A stretch of DNA of 39,244 bases from a virus, in IMG/VR virus record IMGVR_UViG_3300027749_000239, positions 1-39,244 of that record; one strand, given 5' to 3'. Position 1 is the stretch's first letter, and each line of letters opens with the position of its first letter. Positions 31,001 to 37,848 of the stretch are shown in pieces. The notes beneath the pieces are model-generated. The model ran no database searches. It was not told the DNA's origin and saw only the letters and a list, made by a program, of their open reading frames with translations. Made by a program: the position numbers and the translations under genes.

Positions 31001-32188
31001 GCAGTAAGCAGCTCTTTTGCTTCAACTGCAAGTTATTATAATGGATCTGTTATTAGTGCATCTTATGCTTCTACAGCATCATACGTAACCACAGCTCAAA
31101 CAGCAAGTTATATTCAAAATGCACAGACTGCTTCATATGTTTTACAGGCTATATCAAGTTCTTACGCTGCAACAGCTTCTTATGTTCAAAATGCTCAAAC
31201 AGCATCTTACATAATAACAGCTCAGACAGCATCCTATGTCTTAAATGCAGTAAGTGCGTCATATGTAACAGCATCTAATGTATATGGACCTTATGGATCT
31301 AATAGTATTATAAGCTCATCATATGCTCTAACTGCTTCATATGTAGCAAATGCATCGTCATTTCCATATACTGGGTCAGCAATAATAACAGGAAGTTTAA
31401 CAGTAACAGGTTCAACCACATCAACATTAGGGTTTACAGGATCATTATTTGGAACAGCATCATACGCTAATACTGCTTCATATTACGGGGGTTCAGTTAT
31501 TTCAGCTTCATATGCTTCTAGTTCTACTAGTGCCTCTAATGCTATAACAGCTAGTTATGTTACAATAGCTCAGACAGCAAGTTATGTATTACAGGCAGTA
31601 AGTGCATCATATATAACTACAGCTCAGACTGCTTCATATGTTTTACAGGCTATATCAAGTTCTTATGCTTTAACGGCTTCCTATGTTCAAAATGCTCAAA
31701 CAGCATCATATGTAATAACAGCTCAGACTGCTTCATATGTCTTAAATGCAGTAAGCGCTTCATACGCAACCTCTGCTTCTTATGCTTCAGTATTCCCTTA
31801 TACAGGTTCTGCAATCATAACAGGATCTTTGATAGTAACTGGATCTATATCAGCAACAAACTCTATCTACTTAGGAACAACATTTACAACATCATCATAT
31901 TTAAGCCCATCTGCAGTTGGAACAAATCTAGTATTTAGTATACCATATGGATCATGGACTTCTATGTTTTGTAAATATACTATAACTGATGGTGCAATAA
32001 ATTCTAGATCAGGAGAAATAATGGCAACGTGGATAGGAACTAACTGTGTTTTTACAGATACTTCTACTCCAGATATAGGATCTACTATTACTGAAACGTT
32101 AAATGTATCAACAACAGTAGCACTTGCTAGACTAAGATGGTCATCTGCAGGAGGGTATACTATTAAAGTAATAACTACTTTTATGTAA
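28082..32188 (+). CDS. Giant A-S-Y-repeat fibre protein
   Basis: A 1368-residue low-complexity protein made almost wholly of short Ala-Ser-Tyr units (for example T-A-S-Y-V-L-Q-A-I-S-A-S-Y-A-T). Successive A-S-Y triads are mostly 6 or 9 residues apart. The repeats are broken by recurring modules of the type F-P-Y-T-G-S-A-I-I-T-G-S-L-I-V-T-G-S and N-V-Y-G-P-Y-G-S-N-S-I. Residues ~1265-1368 are a unique beta-rich tip (S-W-T-S-M-F-C-K-Y-T-I-T-D-G) that may bind the receptor. Such patterns suggest a long, thin, probably trimeric beta-structured fibre, but the fold is not known to me. Synonymous codons vary widely between repeats, so the repeats are maintained at protein level. It starts three bases after the previous stop. 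Confidence 0.85.
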   Translation: MSQINSKQLLKPISGSFIGTFTGSLQGTASYYSGSVISASYASSSTSASYSLTSLSSSYSITASYAPNYVLTSATASMLSPYVLTSQTSSMTVSSASFATTASYVTIAQTASFVTSSKVYGPYGANSILSASYASSSSYALSSSQAQNAQTASYILNAVSSSYATTASYYGGSVTSASYASSSTSASYASSSTSASYSATASYITTAQTASYVLSASYSISSSQAQNSVTASYVTGSIHNSTNPALSASYALSSSQAQNAVTASYILQAVSASYATTASYYGGSVVSASYSATASYAPAYLPLTGGTINGNVTINGTASISFLNVAYESASVIYSTGSNQFGDAADDIQTLYGLITIPTGSLKVSGSTTITGSLNVTAGITGSILGTASYATQTLSASYSITSSYSSTSTTASYASSTTSASYALTASYITTAQTASYVTASNVYGPYGSNSIISSSYALTASYVANASSFPFTGSAIITGSLIVTGSTTSTGGFTGSLLGTASYATQALSSSYAITASYYSGSVTSASYALTASYVQNAQTASYILNAVSSSYSTTASYSISSSYATTASYYGGSVTSASYASSSTSASYSVTASYVVNAQTASYVTTAQTASYVLQAISASYATTASYYGGTVTSASYASSSTSASYALTASYVLSASYSISSSQAQNAITASYILQAISASYATTASYVTGSIHNSTNPALSSSYALTASYVLNAISSSYASTASYYSGSIISASYASTASYITTAQTASYVQNAQTASYVLQAVSSSFASTASYILQAVSASYITTAQTASYVLNAISSSYASTASYIQNAQTASYIVTAQTASYVLQAVSSSFATTASYYGGSIISASYALTASYVANASSFPYTGSAIITGSLIVTGSVISTIGFTGSLQGTASYSNQSLSASYATTASYIITAQTASYVLQAISASYATTASYITTAQTASYVLTASYSISSSQAQNAVTASYVLRAVSSSFASTASYYNGSVISASYASTASYVTTAQTASYIQNAQTASYVLQAISSSYAATASYVQNAQTASYIITAQTASYVLNAVSASYVTASNVYGPYGSNSIISSSYALTASYVANASSFPYTGSAIITGSLTVTGSTTSTLGFTGSLFGTASYANTASYYGGSVISASYASSSTSASNAITASYVTIAQTASYVLQAVSASYITTAQTASYVLQAISSSYALTASYVQNAQTASYVITAQTASYVLNAVSASYATSASYASVFPYTGSAIITGSLIVTGSISATNSIYLGTTFTTSSYLSPSAVGTNLVFSIPYGSWTSMFCKYTITDGAINSRSGEIMATWIGTNCVFTDTSTPDIGSTITETLNVSTTVALARLRWSSAGGYTIKVITTFM
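28140..31850 (+). repeat. A-S-Y-coding repeat tract
   Basis: Degenerate short tandem units of roughly 18 or 27 bases, each encoding a [S/T]-A-S-Y-x-x phrase, interspersed with longer modules. The reading frame is preserved throughout. Confidence 0.85.
31491..31558 (+). repeat. Near-identical DNA segment shared by two fibre genes, copy 1
   Basis: About 68 bases coding S-V-I-S-A-S-Y-A-S-S-S-T-S-A-S-N-A-I-T-A and flanks, almost identical to 32395-32462 in the next gene. Only a few substitutions are seen, far fewer than between other repeats. Confidence 0.8.
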
Positions 32189-32196
32189 TATTTATT
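32188..32196 (+). promoter_or_regulatory. Putative late promoter element (ATATTTATT)
   Basis: TAATATTTATTAATAG, starting at the stop codon of the long fibre gene; the core ends 41 bases before the ATG at 32238. Confidence 0.5.
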
Positions 32197-32237
32197 AATA
32201 GATAATACTTTAGTTGGACAGTGAAAACTAAAAATAT

Positions 32238-33029
32238 ATGGCAAACGAATTCATAGCCCGTAATGGGTTAATAGCACTTAGCGATTCTACAATATCTGGG
32301 TCACTTTACGTATCAAGCTCAATTACAGCGTTAAGTTTTACAGGATCTTTAACAGGGACTAGCTCTTATGCAAGTACAGCTTCTTATTATAGTGGTTCAG
32401 TTATTTCAGCTTCATATGCTTCTAGCTCTACTAGTGCCTCTAATGCTATAACAGCAAGTTATATATTACAAGCAGTAAGCAGTTCTTTTGCTACTACAGC
32501 TTCTTACATAATAACAGCTCAGACTGCTTCATATGTCTTAAATGCAGTAAGTGCATCTTATATAACCACAGCTCAGACAGCCTCTTATATTTTACAGGCG
32601 ATATCAAGCTCTTTTGCTACTACAGCATCTTATTATGGCGGTTCAGTAACAAGCGCATCTTATGCATCTTCTAGCACATCAGCTTCTTATGCTTCTACAG
32701 CTTCATATTGGTCAGGATTTTACCCTATAAGTACTCAAGCGGGATCTTATACTTTAGCTTTAGCAGATGCAGGACAAATTAAAATATTTAACTCTGCGTC
32801 TGCATTAACAGTAACAGTACCACCAACTTCTTCTGTAAACTGGGTGTTAAATACAAAAATAGATGTGGTTCAATTAGGGGCAGGTAAAGTTACTTTTGCA
32901 ACTGGATCTGGTGTAACAATAAATTCAACAGGAAGTTTAAAATCAATAAACGGTCAATATTCAGCGGCAACATTGGTTTATTATTCTGGATCTAATAATT
33001 GGCTTTTAATAGGTAACTTAATAGCATAA
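32238..33029 (+). CDS. Short A-S-Y-repeat fibre protein
   Basis: A 263-residue paralogue of the preceding fibre. Residues ~1-35 (M-A-N-E-F-I-A-R-N-G-L-I-A-L-S-D-S) form a short base; residues ~36-160 are A-S-Y repeats. Residues ~165-263 are a compact beta-domain (Y-T-L-A-L-A-D-A-G-Q-I-K-I-F-N, then V-T-F-A-T-G-S-G-V-T-I-N and N-N-W-L-L-I-G-N) resembling C-terminal tips of phage tail-fibre proteins. It probably forms a second fibre or an alternative tip. It has its own promoter-like element and is joined to the next gene by TAA-T-ATG. Confidence 0.8.
   Translation: MANEFIARNGLIALSDSTISGSLYVSSSITALSFTGSLTGTSSYASTASYYSGSVISASYASSSTSASNAITASYILQAVSSSFATTASYIITAQTASYVLNAVSASYITTAQTASYILQAISSSFATTASYYGGSVTSASYASSSTSASYASTASYWSGFYPISTQAGSYTLALADAGQIKIFNSASALTVTVPPTSSVNWVLNTKIDVVQLGAGKVTFATGSGVTINSTGSLKSINGQYSAATLVYYSGSNNWLLIGNLIA
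32395..32462 (+). repeat. Near-identical DNA segment shared by two fibre genes, copy 2
   Basis: Partner of 31491-31558; marks a duplication or recombination point between the two fibre genes. Confidence 0.8.
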
Positions 33030-33030
33030 T

Positions 33031-33660
33031 ATGAGTTTTAGTTTAGGAATATTAGCATCATCTCAATATATAGTAACAACACCAGGTACTACATATGCTA
33101 CATTTGATGCGTCTCTTATAAGTACAAATTTAACAAGAGATAATTCACTTCAAGTAACAAATAATGGAGGTGGTAATGGAACAGCTATAGCTACTATAGG
33201 AGGTTCTACAACAGGTAAATCAATAGGTAAGTGGTATTGGGAGTTTAAATATACAACAAAAACTAACCAAGGTGGTTTCGGAATTTATTCAGGTACAACG
33301 GGTTTACCTTTAAATGGAGCTCTTGGTTCTAATGCTTATGGTTATGCTTATTATTCTCTTTTTGGTGGTTGGTGGATTCCAACAAATAACCTATCATTTA
33401 ACGTGTTTACTTCAAACGGTGGAGCTACATATCCAAACATAAACCAGGGAGACGTAATAGGTGTAGCTTTAAATGCCACAGGAAATCAAGTTACATTTTA
33501 CCTTAATGGAACACAAATGTCACCCACACAAACACTATCAGGAGGTAATTATTTCCCAGCATGCTCTTTACAAACAAACGGCGGTACTATAAATGCTAAT
33601 TTTGGAGCATCAGCATTTACATATACAGTACCATCAGGGTATACATCAGGATATTTTTAA
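33031..33660 (+). CDS. SPRY-domain protein, receptor-binding candidate
   Basis: A 209-residue protein whose residues ~60-190 match the SPRY (concanavalin-like beta-sandwich) pattern: G-K-W-Y-W-E-F-K-Y, then G-G-F-G-I-Y-S-G, then G-D-V-I-G-V-A-L-N-A-T-G-N-Q-V-T-F-Y-L-N-G and F-P-A-C-S-L. SPRY domains bind proteins or glycans and occur in phage tail proteins. There is no signal peptide. It is joined to the short fibre gene by TAA-T-ATG, so it may be a detachable adhesin at a fibre tip. Confidence 0.82.
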   Translation: MSFSLGILASSQYIVTTPGTTYATFDASLISTNLTRDNSLQVTNNGGGNGTAIATIGGSTTGKSIGKWYWEFKYTTKTNQGGFGIYSGTTGLPLNGALGSNAYGYAYYSLFGGWWIPTNNLSFNVFTSNGGATYPNINQGDVIGVALNATGNQVTFYLNGTQMSPTQTLSGGNYFPACSLQTNGGTINANFGASAFTYTVPSGYTSGYF

Positions 33661-33671
33661 TAGAATACAAC

Positions 33672-33902
33672 ATGACATATATAGAAGTTTTAGAAGACGT
33701 AAAAATAAAATTAGAAGCTGGAGCAGACTGGAACGTACCAATATTAGCAACTACAACTCCAGGATTGTATGTAATGAATTTTGATCTATACCAAAACTTT
33801 CTTATAGGAGAGTCTCAAGATATGGCAGATTATTATATTAACTGCTTTCCTAATAGAACAATGCAATTAATTGATGTGTCAAAAGTTAATCTACTGAACT
33901 AG
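33672..33902 (+). CDS. Hypothetical protein of 76 residues
   Basis: A small alpha/beta protein, M-T-Y-I-E-V-L-E-D-V-K-I-K-L-E-A-G-A-D-W and onward, including Y-V-M-N-F-D-L-Y-Q-N-F-L-I-G-E-S. No family is recognised and there is no membrane segment. It follows the SPRY gene by 11 bases, so a role as a fibre chaperone or small fibre component is possible but unsupported. The longest alternative reading frame in this stretch (from 33593) lacks a plausible start context. Confidence 0.6.
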   Translation: MTYIEVLEDVKIKLEAGADWNVPILATTTPGLYVMNFDLYQNFLIGESQDMADYYINCFPNRTMQLIDVSKVNLLN

Positions 33903-33905
33903 CAG

Positions 33906-33914
33906 ATATTTATA
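33906..33914 (+). promoter_or_regulatory. Putative late promoter element (ATATTTATA)
   Basis: GATATTTATAATAAAG; the core ends 16 bases before the ATG at 33931. It supports the small gene that follows. Confidence 0.6.
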
Positions 33915-33930
33915 ATAAAGTGTAAATACA

Positions 33931-34044
33931 ATGTGCTTATTAATGCTATCTATATCGATTGTGTTAGCAATAGCAATAATAATAGCATTTAAGTGGAAAG
34001 AATCTGGTGACATTATTAAAGATTACGAAGACGACGAAGAATAA
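33931..34044 (+). CDS. Small single-TM protein (37 residues)
   Basis: A short protein with an N-terminal membrane segment (M-C-L-L-M-L-S-I-S-I-V-L-A-I-A-I-I-I-A-F) followed by K-W-K-E-S-G-D and a very acidic tail (D-Y-E-D-D-E-E). It is bracketed by two promoter-like elements, at 33906 upstream and 34048 just downstream, which argues for a real gene. It could be an antiholin-like or membrane-modifying peptide, but nothing ties it to a known family. Confidence 0.6.
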   Translation: MCLLMLSISIVLAIAIIIAFKWKESGDIIKDYEDDEE

Positions 34045-34047
34045 TTG

Positions 34048-34056
34048 ATATTTATA
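34048..34056 (+). promoter_or_regulatory. Putative late promoter element (ATATTTATA)
   Basis: GATATTTATAAACA; the core ends 16 bases before the ATG at 34073. Confidence 0.6.
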
Positions 34057-34072
34057 AACAAAAATACACGTT

Positions 34073-34309
34073 ATGGCAAAACTTACAGAAGACGAACTTA
34101 GCAAAATTAATCTGATTAGAAAAGATGCTCTAGATATAGCATCAGCATTGGGAGAATTAGAATTTCAAAAGATCTCAATAGAACTTAAGATTGATGAGCA
34201 GAAAAAGGAAATTATATCTTTAAAACACAGAGAAGAATCTATTTTTGAAGAAATAAAGTCAAAGTATGGAAATGTTACGATAAATATAGAAACAGGAGAT
34301 ATTTCGTAA
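34073..34309 (+). CDS. Small coiled-coil protein
   Basis: A 78-residue helical protein with heptad-like hydrophobic spacing (I-R-K-D-A-L-D-I-A-S-A-L-G-E-L-E, then I-S-I-E-L-K-I-D-E-Q-K-K-E-I). It ends in a short strand (N-V-T-I-N-I-E-T-G). I recall similar small proteins near tail genes of distant T4-like phages, without assigned function. It has its own promoter-like element and lies before the sheath gene. Confidence 0.65.
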   Translation: MAKLTEDELSKINLIRKDALDIASALGELEFQKISIELKIDEQKKEIISLKHREESIFEEIKSKYGNVTINIETGDIS

Positions 34310-34319
34310 GAAATTATCA

Positions 34320-34328
34320 ATATTTATT
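34320..34328 (+). promoter_or_regulatory. Putative late promoter element (ATATTTATT) for tail sheath
   Basis: CAATATTTATTAGTAG; the core ends 23 bases before the ATG at 34352. Confidence 0.57.
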
Positions 34329-34351
34329 AGTAGAAAAAAACAACAATATAA

Positions 34352-36106
34352 ATGGCTGAAACACTCATAAGCCCTGGAGTATTCTCGATTGAGAACGACC
34401 AGACTCAGATAACACAGGGACCAATCCAAGCAGGTGCTGCATTAATAGGACCAACAGTTTTAGGACCGGTTAATATCCCAACAATAGTAACTTCATATTC
34501 GCAATACAAGGCAATATTCGGAGCAGCTTTTGTTTCAGGAGGTACTTCATATGAATATCTTACAAGCATGGCAGCAAATGGATACTTCCAACAAGGAGGT
34601 TCTTCGTTGCTAGTTACCAGAGTAGTTTCTGGATCTTATACTCCAGCTACAGCTAGTGTTATAGCATCTGGTAGTATAACAGCATTTACTTTAGAAACAC
34701 TGTCTGCAGGTACAGTAATGAATAACTCAGGTAGCGCAACAACCGGTGCTCTTGTTTCTGGTTCATCTGCAAATGTAAGATGGGAGACAGTAAGCTCTGA
34801 TTCAGGTTCAGGTCTATTTAGTTTGGTAATTCGCAGAGGAGATGACTATGTAAATAATACAACAGTATTAGAAACATGGAATAATCTTTCTCTTGATCCA
34901 AACCAAAACACTTATATATCTTATGTAATTGGAGATCAAACCCAAAATGCAATTCAAGATCCTAGCACGGGTAATTACTACTTGCAAACTACTGGATCTT
35001 ATATGAATAAGAGTAAGTATGTTAGAGTAAAATCAGTAAACCTGAATACTCCAAACTACTTTAATGCAGCAGGTACTCCTCAAAGCCAATATACAAGTTC
35101 TCTTCCTTTAGTAGGATCAGGATCTATAAACGGAGCATTTAATGGAGCAACTGGTGGTCTATATGGATCTTTCGGAATAGAGGCATTAAATATGTTTGAA
35201 GCAATTCCAACAGTAGCATCTACAACATCAACTCCAAATTCAAATATACAGGGTCTACATGCAGCAGACTATGATCTGGCAATAAACCTTCTTGGAAATA
35301 AAGACTCATATAAATTCAACTCAGTATATGCTCCAGGTATAACAGCACAGAATGCATCTACTGAGATCAACGCTCTTTTAACTCTTGCACAGAATAGAGG
35401 AGACAACATCGCAGTAGTAGATATGGGTGGATATGCTCAGAATATAGGAACGATAACTACACTGGCTAAATCATACGATAACTCATACGGTGCTACATAT
35501 TGGCCATGGGTACAAGTAAGATCAATAGAAACAGGAAAAACTAATTTTGTTCCAGCTTCTACAATGGTACCAGCAGTATATGAATATAACGATAAGATCG
35601 GCGCAGAGTGGTTTGCTCCAGCAGGTTTTACAAGAGGTGGAATGAGTACAGTTCTACAGCCAGAAAGAAAACTTTCAATTGACGATAGAAATACTCTATA
35701 TTCATCTAAAGTAAACCCAATATCAATATTCCCAGGAGTTGGTACAGTAATATACGGTCAAAAGACACTACAACAAAAAGCATCAGCACTTGACAGAGTT
35801 AATGTTAGAAGATTGCTAATAGCACTTAAGTCTTATATTGGTCAGATTGCGGATAACTTAGTATTCGAACCAAATACGCAGGTAACAAGAAATAAATTCC
35901 TGAATGCAGTGAATCCATATCTTGCAAGCGTACAGCAGAGACAAGGTCTTTACAGCTTCTCAGTTGTAATGGATGATACAAATAACACACCTGCCACAAT
36001 AGACAGAAACGAGCTTATAGGATCAATATACTTACAACCAACGCGCACAAGCGAGTTTATTTATTTGACATTTAATATTCTACCAACAGGAGTTTCCTTT
36101 GGTTAA
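34352..36106 (+). CDS. 18: Tail sheath protein (gp18-like)
   Basis: A 584-residue contractile sheath protein. The N-terminus (L-I-S-P-G-V-F-S-I-E-N-D-Q-T) and the conserved C-terminal part (A-L-D-R-V-N-V-R-R-L-L-I-A-L-K-S-Y-I, then F-E-P-N-T-Q-V-T-R-N-K-F and Y-L-Q-P-T-R-T-S-E-F-I-Y-L-T-F) are typical of T4-like sheaths. The middle, Gly/Ser/Thr-rich region (~residues 95-260) is the variable protruding domain. The length is somewhat below that of T4 gp18 (659 residues), as in many environmental relatives. It has its own promoter-like element and is followed by a small basic protein and the tube gene. Confidence 0.94.
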   Translation: MAETLISPGVFSIENDQTQITQGPIQAGAALIGPTVLGPVNIPTIVTSYSQYKAIFGAAFVSGGTSYEYLTSMAANGYFQQGGSSLLVTRVVSGSYTPATASVIASGSITAFTLETLSAGTVMNNSGSATTGALVSGSSANVRWETVSSDSGSGLFSLVIRRGDDYVNNTTVLETWNNLSLDPNQNTYISYVIGDQTQNAIQDPSTGNYYLQTTGSYMNKSKYVRVKSVNLNTPNYFNAAGTPQSQYTSSLPLVGSGSINGAFNGATGGLYGSFGIEALNMFEAIPTVASTTSTPNSNIQGLHAADYDLAINLLGNKDSYKFNSVYAPGITAQNASTEINALLTLAQNRGDNIAVVDMGGYAQNIGTITTLAKSYDNSYGATYWPWVQVRSIETGKTNFVPASTMVPAVYEYNDKIGAEWFAPAGFTRGGMSTVLQPERKLSIDDRNTLYSSKVNPISIFPGVGTVIYGQKTLQQKASALDRVNVRRLLIALKSYIGQIADNLVFEPNTQVTRNKFLNAVNPYLASVQQRQGLYSFSVVMDDTNNTPATIDRNELIGSIYLQPTRTSEFIYLTFNILPTGVSFG

Positions 36107-36131
36107 TCGCTTACTTATATAGACATATAAT

Positions 36132-36410
36132 ATGAACAAAGATACAATAGTACGAGTAACAATACCAATGGCATTATACGAGTCCATTAAAGGAAAAGTA
36201 TTGAATGAAGCTAAAAAGAAACCATCTGCAGGTCTTACCAAAAAGGAGAAATCTGCAGTAGTTAAAAAGGCAAAAGCTGGAAAAGACATCGGTAAAAAAG
36301 GCAAAGGATTCTCAGCAGTAGAAAAGAAAGCAAAAGAATCAGGGGCTAAAGATCCTAAGGCAGTTGCAGCAGCAGCAATGTGGAAAGGACAGGCAAAAAA
36401 AGCAAAGTAA
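36132..36410 (+). CDS. Small Lys/Ala-rich basic protein
   Basis: A 92-residue protein. Residues 1-28 (I-V-R-V-T-I-P-M-A-L-Y-E-S-I-K-G-K-V-L-N-E) form a strand-helix segment ending in V-L-N-E, a possible gp21-type cleavage site. The rest is extremely basic (L-T-K-K-E-K-S-A-V-V-K-K-A-K-A-G) with A-V-A-A-A-A-M-W-K-G near the end. This C-terminal pattern is common in small phage proteins of unknown role. DNA binding, perhaps inside the head, is plausible but inferred. It sits between sheath and tube genes. Confidence 0.68.
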   Translation: MNKDTIVRVTIPMALYESIKGKVLNEAKKKPSAGLTKKEKSAVVKKAKAGKDIGKKGKGFSAVEKKAKESGAKDPKAVAAAAMWKGQAKKAK

Positions 36411-36412
36411 GT

Positions 36413-36421
36413 ATATTTATA
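36413..36421 (+). promoter_or_regulatory. Putative late promoter element (ATATTTATA) for tail tube
   Basis: GTATATTTATAAACG; the core ends 30 bases before the ATG at 36452. Confidence 0.57.
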
Positions 36422-36451
36422 AACGAACAACAATAATAAAACTACAATAAT

Positions 36452-36940
36452 ATGGCAGGTCTTTTGGATCCATCAGAAATATTTTATACAACATTTGAAC
36501 CTACAGTAAGTAATAGGTTTATCATGTACATTGACGGTATTCCTTCATACATGATTAAAAAGGCATCAGCACCAAGCGTTGAAATGGGAGAGATCAAATT
36601 AGATCACATCAACACTTACTTCAAGATAAAAGGTAAAGCAGAGTGGAAAGACATTGAGCTTTCTCTTTACAATCCAATATCACCTTCAGGTCAACAGGCT
36701 TGTATGGAGTGGGTCAGATTACACCATGAATCAGTTACTGGTCGCGACGGCTATTCTGACTTCTATAAGAAAGATGTAACATTGGATATAATAGGACCAG
36801 TAGGAGATATAGTAAGTGAGTGGATCGTAAAAGGTGCATTTATAAAAACATTCTCAGCTGGTAATTATGACTGGTCTACATCAGATCCTACAGAGTTAAC
36901 ATTGACACTCGGTTGCGATTTTTGTATTTTAAATTATTAA
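36452..36940 (+). CDS. 19: Tail tube protein (gp19-like)
   Basis: A 162-residue protein, essentially the length of T4 gp19 (163). It stacks as hexamers to form the inner tail tube. Recognisable features are N-R-F-I-M-Y-I-D-G-I-P-S-Y-M-I-K-K-A near the N-terminus, W-K-D-I-E-L-S-L-Y-N-P-I in the middle, and the C-terminal Y-D-W-S-T-S-D-P-T-E-L-T-L-T-L, all typical of T4-like tubes. It lies downstream of the sheath gene, as in T4 gene order 18-19. The hairpin at 36985 is a likely terminator. Confidence 0.94.
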   Translation: MAGLLDPSEIFYTTFEPTVSNRFIMYIDGIPSYMIKKASAPSVEMGEIKLDHINTYFKIKGKAEWKDIELSLYNPISPSGQQACMEWVRLHHESVTGRDGYSDFYKKDVTLDIIGPVGDIVSEWIVKGAFIKTFSAGNYDWSTSDPTELTLTLGCDFCILNY

Positions 36941-36984
36941 TCCTCAATTACTAGAATATTTTTATTCTAAATTACTAACGAACT

Positions 36985-37019
36985 AAATCCTCCGATATTT
37001 ATAATAAAGGAGGATTTTT
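36985..37019 (+). terminator. Intrinsic terminator after tail tube, with a promoter element in its loop
   Basis: Perfect 9-bp stem AAATCCTCC (36985-36993) and GGAGGATTT (37009-37017) with a T run at 37015-37019. The 15-base loop (36994-37008) is GATATTTATAATAAA, a full copy of the late-promoter-like element. The 3' arm also provides GGAGGA seven bases before the ATG at 37021. Confidence 0.82.
36995..37003 (+). promoter_or_regulatory. Putative late promoter element (ATATTTATA) inside a terminator loop
   Basis: The core ends 17 bases before the ATG at 37021; it is located wholly within the hairpin loop of the terminator at 36985-37019. Confidence 0.6.
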
Positions 37020-37020
37020 C

Positions 37021-37713
37021 ATGCTTACAAGTTACTTTAAAATAATAAGACAGGCTTTATTAGAAAATAGACAAAAAGGTGGTGATACATACTATGAAGC
37101 ACATCATATAGTCCCAGAATGTTTAGCTGAGTATGGTAAAAAAAGCTCTACAGTACTACTAACTGCTAGAGAACATTATAGAACGCATAAGATACTTGCA
37201 GAATGCTATAAAGAACATCCGCTATATAGATATAAATTTCTTTGGGCATTTCATAGAATGACGTATAGCGGAGATTTAGAACTTAGTGAAGAAGAATATG
37301 CAGTAGCCAGAGAAGCCCTTATGAAACTATGGAAAAGAAAAAAATCTAAATCTCATAGAGAAAATATAGCAATAAAGCTAAAGGGGAATAAAAATGGAAT
37401 AGGGGGTAAAAAAGATTGGATTCCTACAGATGAGCAAAGATTAAATATATCAAAATCTGCTACACTATCAAAATTAGGTAAAATAGGAGAAGATTCTAGA
37501 GCTAGTAAGGGTTCAGTGATTTGCAAAAATAAAATTACTGGAGAGAAAATAGAAGCTGGATCTGCATTACAATTATCAAAGATTTTAGGAATGAATTGCT
37601 CTATATTTCACGAAGTTTTAAATGGAGCAAAGTATGAAAATAATCTAAAGCTAAAAACCAAATCCAGTAAATACTATCAATTTCTACAAGATCACAGTAT
37701 TTACTATAAATAA
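37021..37713 (+). CDS. HNH homing endonuclease
   Basis: A 230-residue free-standing endonuclease. The HNH module is at residues ~24-60: Y-Y-E-A-H-H-I-V-P-E-C-L, then S-S-T-V-L-L-T-A-R-E-H-Y-R-T-H-K. The usual central Asn seems replaced by Ser, though the A-R-E-H-Y-x-x-H ending is typical of phage enzymes. The C-terminal part has S-A-L-Q-L-S-K-I-L-G-M-N, like a NUMOD1-type DNA-binding helix-turn-helix. It interrupts the tail gene order between tube and baseplate hub genes. It is flanked by two terminators, so it is an isolated transcription unit. Its start is the only one in the window with a strong Shine-Dalgarno match. Confidence 0.88.
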   Translation: MLTSYFKIIRQALLENRQKGGDTYYEAHHIVPECLAEYGKKSSTVLLTAREHYRTHKILAECYKEHPLYRYKFLWAFHRMTYSGDLELSEEEYAVAREALMKLWKRKKSKSHRENIAIKLKGNKNGIGGKKDWIPTDEQRLNISKSATLSKLGKIGEDSRASKGSVICKNKITGEKIEAGSALQLSKILGMNCSIFHEVLNGAKYENNLKLKTKSSKYYQFLQDHSIYYK

Positions 37714-37743
37714 AAGGCAATACCAAAACACCATAAAAAAAAG

Positions 37744-37770
37744 AAGCTCCACTCAAAAGGAGCTTTTTTC
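37744..37770 (+). terminator. Intrinsic terminator after the HNH endonuclease
   Basis: Stem AAGCTCC (37744-37750) and GGAGCTT (37759-37765), loop ACTCAAAA, extended by upstream A and downstream T runs (TTTTTTCTTTTT). Confidence 0.9.
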
Positions 37771-37823
37771 TTTTTAAAAAAGTTTCATTATATTCTTTTG
37801 ATAGAGGAAAACTTATAACCTCA

Positions 37824-37832
37824 ATATATATA
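37824..37832 (+). promoter_or_regulatory. Variant late promoter element (ATATATATA)
   Basis: CAATATATATAATAAAC; one base differs from the common core. It ends 16 bases before the ATG at 37849. Confidence 0.45.
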
Positions 37833-37848
37833 ATAAACAAAGTTACAC

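Noticed and set aside
28140-31850. Tandem repeats considered as a CRISPR array
   Set aside because: Units are in one continuous reading frame, vary at synonymous sites and have no constant-length spacers.
28082-33660. Fibre genes considered as targets of a diversity-generating retroelement
   Set aside because: No reverse transcriptase, template repeat or adenine-biased variable region is visible in this window.
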